DNA of 64,000 nucleotides, taken from NCBI RefSeq assembly GCF_014197535.1, contig NZ_JACIFV010000019.1, positions 53,154 through 117,153 of the forward strand, in the 5' to 3' direction. The translations under genes and the position numbers were made by a program. The DNA is from Rhizobium aethiopicum. GTDB lineage: Bacteria; Pseudomonadota; Alphaproteobacteria; Rhizobiales; Rhizobiaceae. Shown one piece after another: positions 37,649 through 45,994 of the stretch (its first letter is position 1; every line of letters starts with the position of its first letter). The notes beneath the pieces are model-generated. The model made no database searches. It was not told where the DNA came from and saw only the letters and a list, made by a program, of their open reading frames with translations.

Positions 37649-38908
37649 CTAGTCGAGGATGTCTTCGATCGTTTCCTTGGCGTCCGTCAGGACCTTGCCG
37701 ACATCCGCTTTGCACGTCAGGGCCTGCTGCACGGCTGGAAGAACCGCTTCGTCGACAATTTCCTGATATTTTTCGTTCATCGGACGGCCTTGCGTCGCAG
37801 GAGCACTCAACGTCTCAAGCAGCGGCGTGAAATGCTCATAACCGGGCTTGCTGGCATAGCCGTTATAGGCCGAGTTCGTCGCAGCCAATCCAAGCGGCGC
37901 TTCGATACCCAGGGCATTGTTGGCGATCGCGAAGGCTATGAACTTCTTGGCCGCGTCCTTGTGCTGGGAGGTCGACGGAACGACATTGTACCAAGGACCC
38001 GGAATTGCCGCGATTCCTGCATCGCCTGCGAGCATCGGGACGACGCCGACCTTTCCGCTGACCTTGGAATCGGCGGGCGTCATCTTGTAGGCGTGCGCCC
38101 AGAATTTCATCATCGCCGTCTTGCCTTGATAGAACAGGTTCTGAGCCTCGCCCCAGCCGATTTCGTTCACGTTTTCGGGCACGGAATGATCGATGCAGTG
38201 CGGCGCGATGTAGAATTCGAGCGCCTTCCTATGCGCTTCGTTGTCGATGATCACCTTCCCATCCTTGTCGAGGATCACACCTGGCGAGCCCGCCTGAAGC
38301 ACATGCGCCATCCATTCTTCGGAGAAGCTGCCGATGGTGTCGGTGCCCCAAAAGTCGGTCTTGCCGTCACCATCTGTGTCTCGGGTGAAGAATGTTGCGA
38401 TGTCGCGCCATTGCTGCCAAGTCTTCGGCGGGGCGAGGGGATAACCATATTTTGCCTGGAACGCTTTCTGTTCCTCCGGCTTGTCGAAGAGATCCTTGCG
38501 ATAAAAAACAATTTCGGCATTGGCCCAAGCAGGCATGCCGATCAGTTTGTCACCGATCTTCGCGTCGGCAAGCAAGGCAGGCGGCAGGTCCTTGCGAACC
38601 GCATCGGTGAAAAGCGGCGCGAGATCTTCGACATGGCTTGCGAATTTTGCGTTCCACACGACGTCGATCGTTACCACATCGAACGCCGATGAGCCGGAGG
38701 CGATTTCGGCCGAAAACTTGTCGAAGACGCCCTGATAGGGAACGACGGTGAAGTCCACCTTGATACCGGTCTCGGCGGTGAACTTCTCTGCGGCTGCCTT
38801 CTGCAGCATTTCGCCGCCGCCTTCCACGAGGATATTGATGGTTTCGGCCTTGGCGGAGGCCGCAATGCAAACGAGCGCGAGCGCGCTGGCGCCAAGCAGT
38901 TTCTTCAT
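37649..38908 (-). CDS. Sugar ABC transporter substrate-binding protein (family 1)
   Basis: A 419-residue periplasmic protein. MKKLLGASALALVCIAASAKA is a Sec signal peptide, which fixes the start at 38908 although the frame is open 60 bases further up. The mature part follows the MalE/UgpB plan: LVEGGGEMLQKAAAEKFTAE, then FDVVTIDVVWNAKFASHVED and PGPWYNVVPSTSQHKDAAKK. First gene of the operon and therefore closest to the LacI operators. Ligand inferred from context: difructose anhydride or short inulo-oligosaccharides. Confidence 0.9.
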   Translation of the reverse strand: MKKLLGASALALVCIAASAKAETINILVEGGGEMLQKAAAEKFTAETGIKVDFTVVPYQGVFDKFSAEIASGSSAFDVVTIDVVWNAKFASHVEDLAPLFTDAVRKDLPPALLADAKIGDKLIGMPAWANAEIVFYRKDLFDKPEEQKAFQAKYGYPLAPPKTWQQWRDIATFFTRDTDGDGKTDFWGTDTIGSFSEEWMAHVLQAGSPGVILDKDGKVIIDNEAHRKALEFYIAPHCIDHSVPENVNEIGWGEAQNLFYQGKTAMMKFWAHAYKMTPADSKVSGKVGVVPMLAGDAGIAAIPGPWYNVVPSTSQHKDAAKKFIAFAIANNALGIEAPLGLAATNSAYNGYASKPGYEHFTPLLETLSAPATQGRPMNEKYQEIVDEAVLPAVQQALTCKADVGKVLTDAKETIEDILD

Positions 38909-38963
38909 GAATTCCTCCCTTGTTCCGCCGGAAGCACTTGCCTCAGGCTGTTCCATTGATGCA

Positions 38964-38993
38964 ACCATAGGCGCGCTATGACGACGTTGTCAA
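38964..38993 (-). promoter_or_regulatory. Probable sigma70 promoter of the GH91/GH32 operon
   Basis: On the minus strand TTGACA (38993-38988) and TATGGT (38969-38964) are 18 bases apart, 55 bases upstream of the binding-protein start. The -35 box lies inside the first LacI-type operator, so repressor binding would block RNA polymerase. Confidence 0.6.
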
Positions 38994-39035
38994 TTCAATT
39001 GTCGACGTTGTCAGAAAAATATGTCGACGTTGTCA
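38979..39035. promoter_or_regulatory. Three tandem LacI-type operators
   Basis: TGACGACGTTGTCA at 38979-38992 and TGTCGACGTTGTCA at 39000-39013 and 39022-39035 are near-perfect 14-base palindromes around a central CG, the usual LacI-family pattern (ideal form TGACAACGTTGTCA). They start 21 and 22 bases apart, two helical turns, so dimers would bind the same DNA face. They occupy the divergent region between the importer operon and the LacI gene. Confidence 0.8.
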
Positions 39036-39079
39036 TGTCTGTGGTTTACAACAGACCCGCATCAGGAGAATTGGCGGAC

Positions 39080-40105
39080 ATGGTGAGCATCGTCAGCGTC
39101 GCGAAAGCGGCCGGGGTTTCGAATAAAACAGTCTCTCGCGTCATCAATGGCGAGCCCTACGTGACTGAGGAAACCCGGGAGAGGGTGGAAAAAGCCATTC
39201 GCGACCTCGGCTATATCCCGAATATGGCGGCGCGCCTCATACGATCCAGCCGCTCCAACACCTTCGGGATTATCACCGATTATGTTTCCACGACGCCTTA
39301 TTCGGTTGATATTGTCCGCGGAATTCAGGATTGGGCCAATGCGAATGGGAAAACCATCCTGATAGCCAACACCGGTGGTTCTTCCGAGCGAGAGGTGGAA
39401 ATCTGGAAAATGTTCCAGTCCCATCGCATCGATGGAGTCCTGTATGTAACCATGTACCGCCGCATCGTGGATCCGGAGACCGGCGATGTCAGCATTCCGA
39501 CAGTGATGATAAATTGTCGGCCGCAAACAAGGGAGCTCCTGCCGTCTATCGAGCCCGATGATTATCAGGGCGCGCAAGATCTTACCCGCTACCTCCTTGA
39601 ACGGGGTCATCGCAGAATCGGTTACATCCGGCTCAATCCGATCCTATTGGGAGCCGAACTGCGCCTGGAGGCATTTCGCCGAACGACAAGCGAATTCGGT
39701 CTAACAGAGAACGACCTCTCTATCAGCCTTGGCATGGACGGACCTGTTGGGGCAGAAAACAACTACGTCTTTGCGGCAGCGACCGAAATGCTCAAACAAG
39801 ACGACCGTCCGACCGCGATCATGAGCGGCAACGACGAAATGGCGATTCAAATCTACATTGCCGCCATGGCACTGGGATTGCGGATTCCACAAGACGTCAG
39901 CATCGTCGGCTTTGACGATTTTCGAACAGTCACTATGGCGCTGAAGCCGGAGCTGACCACGGCCGCGTTACCCTATTACGATCTCGGCCGAGAGGGTGCG
40001 AAGTGGCTGAACGATTTGATAGCGGGCGAGAAGATTTATCCGGCCAGTCGGGTTGTCTCTTGCAAGCTGGTTGAACGTAGCTCTGTCGCCTTCGGCCCTC
40101 GTTAG
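39080..40105 (+). CDS. LacI-family transcriptional regulator of the GH91/GH32 operon
   Basis: A 341-residue LacI-type protein: helix-turn-helix VSVAKAAGVSNKTVSRVING at residues 5-24, hinge helix around NMAARLIRSSRSN, then a periplasmic-binding-type sensor domain with IDGVLYVT, GAQDLTRYLLERGHRRIGYI and FDDFRTVTMALKPELTT. The start at 39080 puts the HTH at the usual distance from the N-terminus; the open frame upstream is operator DNA. Divergent from the operon and next to three operators, so it should repress the operon and itself until a fructan-derived inducer is bound. Confidence 0.9.
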   Translation: MVSIVSVAKAAGVSNKTVSRVINGEPYVTEETRERVEKAIRDLGYIPNMAARLIRSSRSNTFGIITDYVSTTPYSVDIVRGIQDWANANGKTILIANTGGSSEREVEIWKMFQSHRIDGVLYVTMYRRIVDPETGDVSIPTVMINCRPQTRELLPSIEPDDYQGAQDLTRYLLERGHRRIGYIRLNPILLGAELRLEAFRRTTSEFGLTENDLSISLGMDGPVGAENNYVFAAATEMLKQDDRPTAIMSGNDEMAIQIYIAAMALGLRIPQDVSIVGFDDFRTVTMALKPELTTAALPYYDLGREGAKWLNDLIAGEKIYPASRVVSCKLVERSSVAFGPR

Positions 40106-40627
40106 GCGTCGAGAAGCTCAACTGCGTGAGTCGAATGATCACGTCTGATTTGAGCGTCGCCACAGCCGCACGGCGGGGGTGGGAAGTGGCTTCGGCTCAG
40201 CGGCGCAGGGCGCGCCAGCATTTGCTCTGATGACGTTTGACGCGACGCTTTCTCGAAGCCGCCTGAGAAAAGGAATGTGTATCCTTCATATTGGCGCCGG
40301 GGAAGGATCGCATTGGAGCGACCGCAGAGGTTGTTGGCACCGACCTTGCCATCGCGGCGGTCGAACGGGCGGAGTAGCGGACTGGAGCGCAAGAGTTATC
40401 CGCATCGCGCCACCGAAAGAGAAGATTCGCGCCTGACCTTCGGCAGTTTCGCCCACGTCCTTGTCGTCGGCATCGAGGTTCGACGAAGGAGAGGGCGCTT
40501 CTTGCAGACAGGGCGCGCCCCACGCCGGGGTTTACTCCGGTTTACCTAATCGCGGTGAACGCCTGGATGTGAGATACTGAATATGCGGCAGATCACCCGA
40601 TCTGCCGATTGTTGAGGAGGATGTCCT
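40106..40627. other. 522-base stretch without a supportable gene
   Basis: Short open frames exist on both strands but none has a recognisable domain, good ribosome site or codon pattern. The segment lies between the LacI gene and the GYD-domain gene and may contain decayed coding sequence. Confidence 0.5.
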
Positions 40628-40960
40628 ATGCCACTGTTCATAATCACAGGGTGCTATTCAGCCGCGGCAGCGAAGGGAATGATCGCCGATCCATCGGACC
40701 GGGAAGCGGCGGCCCGTGCCATCATGGAAGCAGCAGGCGGGAAACAGCATTCTTTCTACGTCACGACCGGCGAAACCGACTGGATGGTAATCGCAGAATT
40801 CCCCGATGGTGTTGACCTGATCCCCGCGCTTCTTGTCGTCGGCGCATCGGGAGCAGTATCGAATATCAAAACCGTGCGAGCGTACACGGGTGCGGAATTC
40901 AAGGCCGCCCAAGAAAAGGCGGGCAAAATCGCATCCGCCTACAAAGCCCCGGCAAAATAA
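40628..40960 (+). CDS. GYD-domain protein
   Basis: A 110-residue alpha/beta-barrel-like protein of the GYD family: MPLFIITGCYSAAAAKGM, HSFYVTTGETDWMVIAEFPD and the C-terminal TVRAYTGAEFKAAQEKAG are its typical segments. GYD proteins are small and widely distributed, function unknown. GAGGAGGATG leads the start. It lies just outside the left IS end of the downstream island and ends before a strong hairpin. Confidence 0.8.
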   Translation: MPLFIITGCYSAAAAKGMIADPSDREAAARAIMEAAGGKQHSFYVTTGETDWMVIAEFPDGVDLIPALLVVGASGAVSNIKTVRAYTGAEFKAAQEKAGKIASAYKAPAK

Positions 40961-40985
40961 GCAGGCCACTCGTTGAATTACCTTT

Positions 40986-41010
40986 GGCAGCGGATGTGCG
41001 ATCCGCTGCC
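40986..41010 (+). terminator. Strong hairpin after the GYD gene
   Basis: GGCAGCGGAT, five bases, ATCCGCTGCC: a perfect 10-bp stem beginning 26 bases after the stop codon. The T-tract is poor, so termination efficiency is uncertain. Confidence 0.55.
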
Positions 41011-41070
41011 GGTTCGTTCCGGCATCGCCTGACAGGCGGAGAGGTCAGGCATTCGGGCAGGAGAGTGCGT

Positions 41071-41142
41071 AAATCTCCCACGCCATCAAACGCCGGGAGA
41101 GTGACATTCCAACTTTGCAGAAACAGGACACTTTAACTTTGC
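41071..41142 (+). mobile_element. Isolated insertion-sequence end (solo copy, left boundary of the island)
   Basis: This 72-base stretch, from AAATCTCCCACG to the CTTTAACTTTGCG terminus, matches the end of the IS at 63876-63947 in the same orientation with only a few differences; the inner 41 bases starting TGACATTCCAACTTTGCAGA are identical. No transposase reading frame adjoins it. It is probably a remnant left by deletion or recombination of an ISNCY-like element. Confidence 0.8.
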
Positions 41143-41684
41143 GCTACAGGCTAATCTGGCGTAATCGATCGACTGGAAGTGGCTGTGTGCCAACGAACGG
41201 AAAAATCACCTATGCCAAGCACATAGCTGTTTCCGGCGAGGGATCTCCGGTTCGATTCCTTTCAACTGTACACTTCCCAAATTTTGTAGTTCCAGAGTTC
41301 GACCGGTGTCGGTCCGATAGTCGGTAGCGTTAGTTCTAAGTAGATGGATCGCGCGGTGTCTGCTTGCCACAGTACCTCAAGAAGTCGCCGAGCATGCCGA
41401 ACGACTGGTTGATTGGATTTCAATGTTGGGCGCATCCTAAGTCAGCGGTCGTAAGATTCCTCAGATTTCCAACTAAAAGTTTCGCAAGTCGGCAAATCCG
41501 ATCGGGCGCCTGTGAGAAATTGGCATGCCCAAATGCAAAATGCCGATCATGTCGTGATTGCACGCGCGTGGCACATTCAATATCAGCTTTTTGACGGCGG
41601 TCCCTCTGGATTGACTTATGGTGACCTCGAGTGGCAATTTTAGTTCTCTGACCTATCGTGATTTCAGTGATTTTGAGGAAAGTG
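41143..41684. other. 542-base stretch without a supportable gene
   Basis: Lower in GC than the surroundings and without convincing coding capacity or RNA structure on either strand. It lies between the solo IS end and the IclR gene and probably contains its promoter near the right end. Confidence 0.5.
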
Positions 41685-42428
41685 ATGGCTGGGCTTGATC
41701 GGTTTATCGAAATTCTGAGACTGTTCGACGAAGGCAAGCCAGATTGGACTATTCAGGAAATGGCGGATGCCGCGAAGGTGCCAGCTAGCACCGTCTACCG
41801 CACGGTTCGCGAATTGGTGGGGCAGGGTTTTCTCGATCCTTCAATCGAGGCAAATTATCGGCTGGGCGCCGCCTTCATCGAGTTCGATCGACGCCTGCGT
41901 CTTTGCGATCCGCTGATCCGCGAAGGTGAACCAGTTCTACGGGACGTCCTTGACGCGGCTCCCATCCCCCATGTCGTCGTGCTGGCACGGCTTTACCGTG
42001 ACCAAGTGATCTGCGTCGCCGACGGCCGCACGCCGGGGGTAGATATTGCAACCAGCTATGAGCGCGGCCGGCCGATGCCCCTGTTGCGCGGTGCAACGTC
42101 CAAGGTGATCCTGGCGCAATTGCCCCGCGCCAGGCTCGGCAGGATCCTCAAGAACGAGGACGGTATTGGGGCAGCGTTGGACGACATCGCGACCGAACTC
42201 GTCGGCATTCGTCGACAGGGTTATGCAATTACGCGCGGTGAGGTCGATCACGGGCTCGTCGGCATCTCCGTGCCGCTATCCTGCCCCGAAGCGGCGATCA
42301 ATGCGAGCATAAGTGTGATCGTCCGGGGCGCCGACAGCAGCGAAGCCATCGAGCGCCGACTGATCATGACACTTACGCCCGCCGCTGGCATGCTTGTCGG
42401 AAAGCTGCTGCCAAGACGAAACGCTTAA
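41685..42428 (+). CDS. IclR-family transcriptional regulator
   Basis: A 247-residue IclR-type protein. The winged helix (residues 4-65) includes WTIQEMADAAKVPASTVYRT; the effector domain carries the family pattern ending VDHGLVGISVPLSCPEAAIN. GAGGA lies five bases before the ATG at 41685; a GTG at 41658 is less likely. IclR proteins often govern aromatic or sugar-acid catabolism, and this one stands at the left end of the aromatic island. A shortened, frame-disrupted relative lies at 56147-56456, at the right end of the same operon. Confidence 0.88.
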   Translation: MAGLDRFIEILRLFDEGKPDWTIQEMADAAKVPASTVYRTVRELVGQGFLDPSIEANYRLGAAFIEFDRRLRLCDPLIREGEPVLRDVLDAAPIPHVVVLARLYRDQVICVADGRTPGVDIATSYERGRPMPLLRGATSKVILAQLPRARLGRILKNEDGIGAALDDIATELVGIRRQGYAITRGEVDHGLVGISVPLSCPEAAINASISVIVRGADSSEAIERRLIMTLTPAAGMLVGKLLPRRNA

Positions 42429-42585
42429 TCTTATCTTGCAAATAACTGGTAATCTCAGCTACTTGATAGTTCACATTTATCGAAATATAATAATGTCATG
42501 AGGGTGATAGTTGGGCGGCCGTGGCCGCAACGGTCGCCGACCTGAAGTGAAAACGGACCGACCACGAACCCACCTGGAGCCTCCC

Positions 42586-43128
42586 ATGACCGATATCCAA
42601 TCCATTCCCCTCACCCGCATCGACGGCACGCCGACCCAGCTCGCCGACTACGACGGCAAGGTGCTGCTGATCGTCAATGTCGCCTCGAAATGCGGGCTGA
42701 CGCCGCAATATGAGGGGCTGGAGGCGCTCTATCGCGCCAAGAACGGCGATGGCCTGGAAATCCTCGGTTTTCCGGCCAACAATTTCAAAGGGCAGGAGCC
42801 GGGCACCGAGGAAGAGATCGCCGCCTTCTGCTCGCTCACCTATGACGTCACCTTCCCGATGTTCTCGAAGGTTTCCGTCAAGGGCGACGACCAGCATCCA
42901 CTCTACAAGGCGCTGACCAAGGCGCAGCCAGAGCCAGCAGGGGCAGAGGCCTTCCGCAAGCGCATGATCGATTCGGGGCTCGGCCCGGAAAAGCCGGAAG
43001 ATGTGCTGTGGAACTTCGAGAAATTCCTCGTCTCGCGCGATGGCCAGGTGATCGGCCGCTATTCGCCGAACATGCCGGTGACAGATCCAGTGATCGCTCA
43101 GGACATCGATAAGGCGCTGGCCGGCTGA
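42586..43128 (+). CDS. Glutathione peroxidase (thiol peroxidase, Cys type)
   Basis: A 180-residue glutathione peroxidase family member. Catalytic Cys36 in VNVASKCGLTPQY replaces selenocysteine; Gln70 in NNFKGQEPG and Trp142-Asn143 in VLWNFEKF complete the tetrad. It reduces organic peroxides in the cytoplasm, in bacteria often with thioredoxin. Its typical rhizobial codon use and lack of link to aromatic catabolism make it a bystander, or a protection gene, between the IclR gene and the broken oxygenase copy. Confidence 0.92.
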   Translation: MTDIQSIPLTRIDGTPTQLADYDGKVLLIVNVASKCGLTPQYEGLEALYRAKNGDGLEILGFPANNFKGQEPGTEEEIAAFCSLTYDVTFPMFSKVSVKGDDQHPLYKALTKAQPEPAGAEAFRKRMIDSGLGPEKPEDVLWNFEKFLVSRDGQVIGRYSPNMPVTDPVIAQDIDKALAG

Positions 43129-43222
43129 ACGGTCTGAGCGCGCTTTTCCCTGACCAGATCAATCGACGCTCGGCCCGCCGCCGATACCTACCGACAGCCT
43201 GGATAATAGAGGCAAAGGCCCG

Positions 43223-44058
43223 AGGGAGGTCTGGATCCGCGGACCCTATGCGGCGATGATCCATGATTTCGCGGTGACGGAAAATTATGTGATCTTTCCG
43301 CTGATGCCGCTGACCGCCGACATCGACCAGATCAAGAGCGGCGGCCGGCATTTCCAGTGGCAGCCCGGGCTCGACCAGCTGTTCGGCGTGCTGCCGCGCA
43401 ATGGCGAGGCGGCGGACGTCCGCTGGTTCACGGCGCCCAACGGCTTCCAGGGCCACACGCTCAACGCCTTTGACGACGGCCGCGGCCGGATCTATGTCGA
43501 CATGCCGGTGACGTCGGGCAATATCTTCTACTTCTTCCCCCAGGCAGATGGACGCGTGCCGCTGCCGGAGACGCTGCAGATGACGCGCTGGACGTTTGAC
43601 ATGAACAAGACTGGCAACAGTCTCGAAGCCAGCCCGCTGACGGACTTCATGTGCGAGTTCCCGCGCGGCGACGACCGCTACATGGGCAAGCCCTACCGGC
43701 ACGGTTTCGTCATCGGGTTCGATCCGACCCGACCATATGATTTCGAGAAGCTCGGCCCCCCCCGCCCTTCCAATTCATGAATATTCTGGCCCATGTCGAT
43801 GTCACGACACGGAAGTCGAAGATCTTGTTCGGCGATCCCACAACCTCGTTTCAGGAGCTGATCTTCGTGCCGAAGTCGAAAGATGCCGCGGAAGGCGAGG
43901 GCTATGTGATCGCACTGGCCAATCTTCTTGCCGAAATGGCGACGGATCTTGTGGTCCTCGATGCCCAGCATCTCGACGAAGGACCGATCGCGACAGTGAA
44001 GCTGCCGTTCCGGCTGCGCATGTCGCTGCATGGCAACTGGGTTCCCGCTGCCGCCTGA
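43223..44058 (+). pseudogene. Broken carotenoid/stilbene oxygenase copy (5'-truncated and frameshifted)
   Basis: Matches the intact protein encoded at 57216-58682 from about its residue 207 to the end, roughly 70% identical: REVWIRGPYAAMIHDFAVTE aligns with REIWIVAPYAAMIHDFAVTE. The first 206 residues, including the first iron-ligand histidine, are missing. A frame change occurs in the run of eight Cs at 43756-43763; reading continues in another frame from NILAHVDVTTRK to the normal end LRMSLHGNWVP. No start or ribosome site suits either piece. A remnant of a duplicated gene; a strong terminator follows. Confidence 0.88.
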
Positions 44059-44076
44059 CGATGCCTACGGAGCAGA

Positions 44077-44114
44077 CAACCGGCCCGGACATCGTTCCGG
44101 GCCGGTTGCTTTTT
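44077..44114 (+). terminator. Intrinsic terminator after the broken oxygenase copy
   Basis: CAACCGGCCCGGA, six-base loop, TCCGGGCCGGTTG, then CTTTTT. A perfect 13-bp GC-rich stem with T-tract; it isolates the aromatic operon from upstream transcription. Confidence 0.92.
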
Positions 44115-44174
44115 GTGCGATGGTTTGTGATTCTGCAATGAAAAATGAAAAAGCGACGTAAAACATATTGCATA

Positions 44175-44193
44175 ATTATCAAAAAATGATAAA
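44175..44193. promoter_or_regulatory. Palindrome TTATCA-N5-TGATAA ahead of the aromatic operon
   Basis: TTATCA at 44176-44181 and TGATAA at 44187-44192 are separated by five bases, 27 bases before the first start codon. The same dyad, extended by one base pair, occurs before the aldehyde dehydrogenase gene at 58826-58844. Candidate operator for a regulator shared by the two units, IclR being the obvious candidate. Confidence 0.5.
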
Positions 44194-44219
44194 AAGGAAA
44201 AAACCAAATGGAGGAGGCG

Positions 44220-45056
44220 ATGGCCCTTACTGCCGTCCGCGCGGGTGCTTATCTGCACCATGTCGCATTCGAAAGTTCTAATCCCCAACGCTTGGCCGAG
44301 TTCTATGCTGATGCCATGGACATGCAGCTGACCGCGTCCGGTGACGAGTGGATCTGCGAGGGACCGCAGCGCCGTTACGTCGTCCAGGCCGGCGAGGACA
44401 AGAAGCTCGCCTATGCCGGGCTTGCCTGCCGTGACCAAGATGGCGTGGCGGAGCTCAAGGCGCGCGCCATGAGTGAAGGTCTTAAAATCCTGCCGTCACC
44501 TTCACCCTTCTTCGAGGATGGCGCCTTTGCGGTGAAAGACCCTGACGGCCATCTTATATCCTTCGGGCTCGCCAAGCCCCAGGCCGCGGACTTCAAAGGC
44601 ATCCGTGGTCCGACGCAGCATCTCACCTTTGCGTCGCTCGATGTCGAGGCGTTCCGTGATTTTTATCACGGCAAGCTCGGCTTCGCCCTGTCCGACCGCG
44701 TGCTGCACAAGGATGGGACGCTGGCGACGTGTTTTACCCGCTCCAACCACGAGCACCATACGATTGCCTGCTTCAAGTCCGACCGGACCGGCGTCGATCA
44801 CCATTCGTATGAGGCGGGAGAATGGGACACAATCCGCGACTGGTGCGATCACCTCGCCAAGCGCAACATCCCGATCATGTGGGGTCCTGGCCGGCACGGA
44901 CCAGGCAACAACCTGTTCATCTTTATCGAGGACCCCGACAAGAACTGGATCGAGATTTCCGCCGAGCTGGAAGTCATCCATGACCGCCCCGTCAAGGACT
45001 GGCCGCATGAGGCCCGCACCTTGAACCTCTGGGGCAAGGCGATTCTTCGTTCGTGA
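44220..45056 (+). CDS. Extradiol (type I) ring-cleavage dioxygenase, VOC superfamily
   Basis: A 278-residue two-module vicinal-oxygen-chelate protein of the BphC/HPCD type. The C-terminal module supplies the iron ligands His134 (PTQHLTF), a His in VDHHSYEAG (194/195) and Glu245 (NWIEIS), in the spacing of the 2-His-1-carboxylate extradiol enzymes; the N-terminal module has lost them as usual. It should open a catechol-type ring next to the hydroxyls. The ATG at 44220 is preceded by GGAGG at proper distance. First gene of the operon, followed by a FAH-type hydrolase and an aromatic hydroxylase, the classic meta-cleavage toolkit. Confidence 0.88.
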   Translation: MALTAVRAGAYLHHVAFESSNPQRLAEFYADAMDMQLTASGDEWICEGPQRRYVVQAGEDKKLAYAGLACRDQDGVAELKARAMSEGLKILPSPSPFFEDGAFAVKDPDGHLISFGLAKPQAADFKGIRGPTQHLTFASLDVEAFRDFYHGKLGFALSDRVLHKDGTLATCFTRSNHEHHTIACFKSDRTGVDHHSYEAGEWDTIRDWCDHLAKRNIPIMWGPGRHGPGNNLFIFIEDPDKNWIEISAELEVIHDRPVKDWPHEARTLNLWGKAILRS

Positions 45057-45074
45057 TCGAGGCGGGACATCCCA

Positions 45075-45926
45075 ATGCAGTTTCTAAGCTATACGCGTCT
45101 TGGCATCCCCGGTTTCGGGGTTCGGGTGGAAAACGGGATTGTCGACCTGACAGGCAAAATTAGGCCGGGCGTGACCAATCTCAGGCAAGCAATCCACGAT
45201 AATTGCCTGGAGGAAGCGGCGGACTTTGCCGCCGGCCGTTATGCGGAATTCACAGAGGCCGACGTCACCCTGTTGCCCGTGATCCCCGATCCCGGAAAGA
45301 TACTCTGCGTCGGGCTCAATTACGAAACCCACAGAGCCGAGACCAAGCGGCCGGATGCCAAATATCCGACCATCTTCACCCGCTTTGCCGATACGCAGGT
45401 CGCGCATCGCCAGCCTCTCCTCAAACCGCGTGTCTCCGACAGTCTCGATTTCGAGGCTGAGCTCGCGGTCGTCATCGGCCGCGGCGGGCGCTACATCGCC
45501 CAGAGTGCCGCAATGGACCATGTGGCGGGCTATGCCTGCTACAACGATGCTACTGTGCGTGACTGGCAGCGTCACACGTTTCAGTTCACGCCCGGCAAGA
45601 ATTTTCCCTCAACCGGTGCCTTCGGCCCGCAATTGGTGACGCCCGACGAAGTCGGGGACTACATGAAGCTCCGGATCCTCGGCCGGCTCAACGGCGAGGT
45701 GATGCAGGAGGCGACGCTTGCCGACCTCATCTTCCCCATCGCGACGCTGATTTCCTACTGCTCGCAGTTCACGCCACTTCAGCCCGGCGACGTGATCCTG
45801 ACCGGAACCCCCGGTGGGGTCGGCGATCGCCGCGAGCCGCCGCTTTACATGAAGGCGGGCGACATCTTCGAGGTGGAGATTCCCGGCGTCGGACGGCTGA
45901 CGAATCCGATTGTGGTCGAGCCTTGA
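45075..45926 (+). CDS. Fumarylacetoacetate hydrolase family protein
   Basis: A 283-residue FAH-family protein. LCVGLNYETHRAET is the entry motif, DFEAELAVVIGRGGRYI carries the Glu-x-Glu metal ligands, GYACYNDATVRDWQ the metal Asp, and GDVILTGTPGGVG the last active-site strand. Members hydrolyse or decarboxylate/isomerise the 2-hydroxy-6-oxo acids that arise from extradiol cleavage. It is 18 bases after the dioxygenase gene and probably acts directly on its product. Confidence 0.9.
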   Translation: MQFLSYTRLGIPGFGVRVENGIVDLTGKIRPGVTNLRQAIHDNCLEEAADFAAGRYAEFTEADVTLLPVIPDPGKILCVGLNYETHRAETKRPDAKYPTIFTRFADTQVAHRQPLLKPRVSDSLDFEAELAVVIGRGGRYIAQSAAMDHVAGYACYNDATVRDWQRHTFQFTPGKNFPSTGAFGPQLVTPDEVGDYMKLRILGRLNGEVMQEATLADLIFPIATLISYCSQFTPLQPGDVILTGTPGGVGDRREPPLYMKAGDIFEVEIPGVGRLTNPIVVEP

Positions 45927-45994
45927 AAGCCCGGCACGATAAAGGGCGGCCGGACAGCCCGTGAGAGAAGCATGCAGCAGGAGAGGAGAAGCAG

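Noticed and set aside
40106..40627. Small open frames after the LacI gene on both strands
   Set aside because: No domain, no ribosome site and no sensible codon pattern; listed only as unexplained DNA.
41240..41275. GGTTCGATTCC resembling a tRNA T-arm near the solo IS end
   Set aside because: The flanking bases do not pair as a T-stem and no acceptor or anticodon arm can be built.
43223..44058. Programmed frameshifting at the eight-C run in the second stilbene oxygenase copy
   Set aside because: The first 206 residues and an iron-ligand histidine are absent and there is no start site, so the shift is decay rather than recoding.
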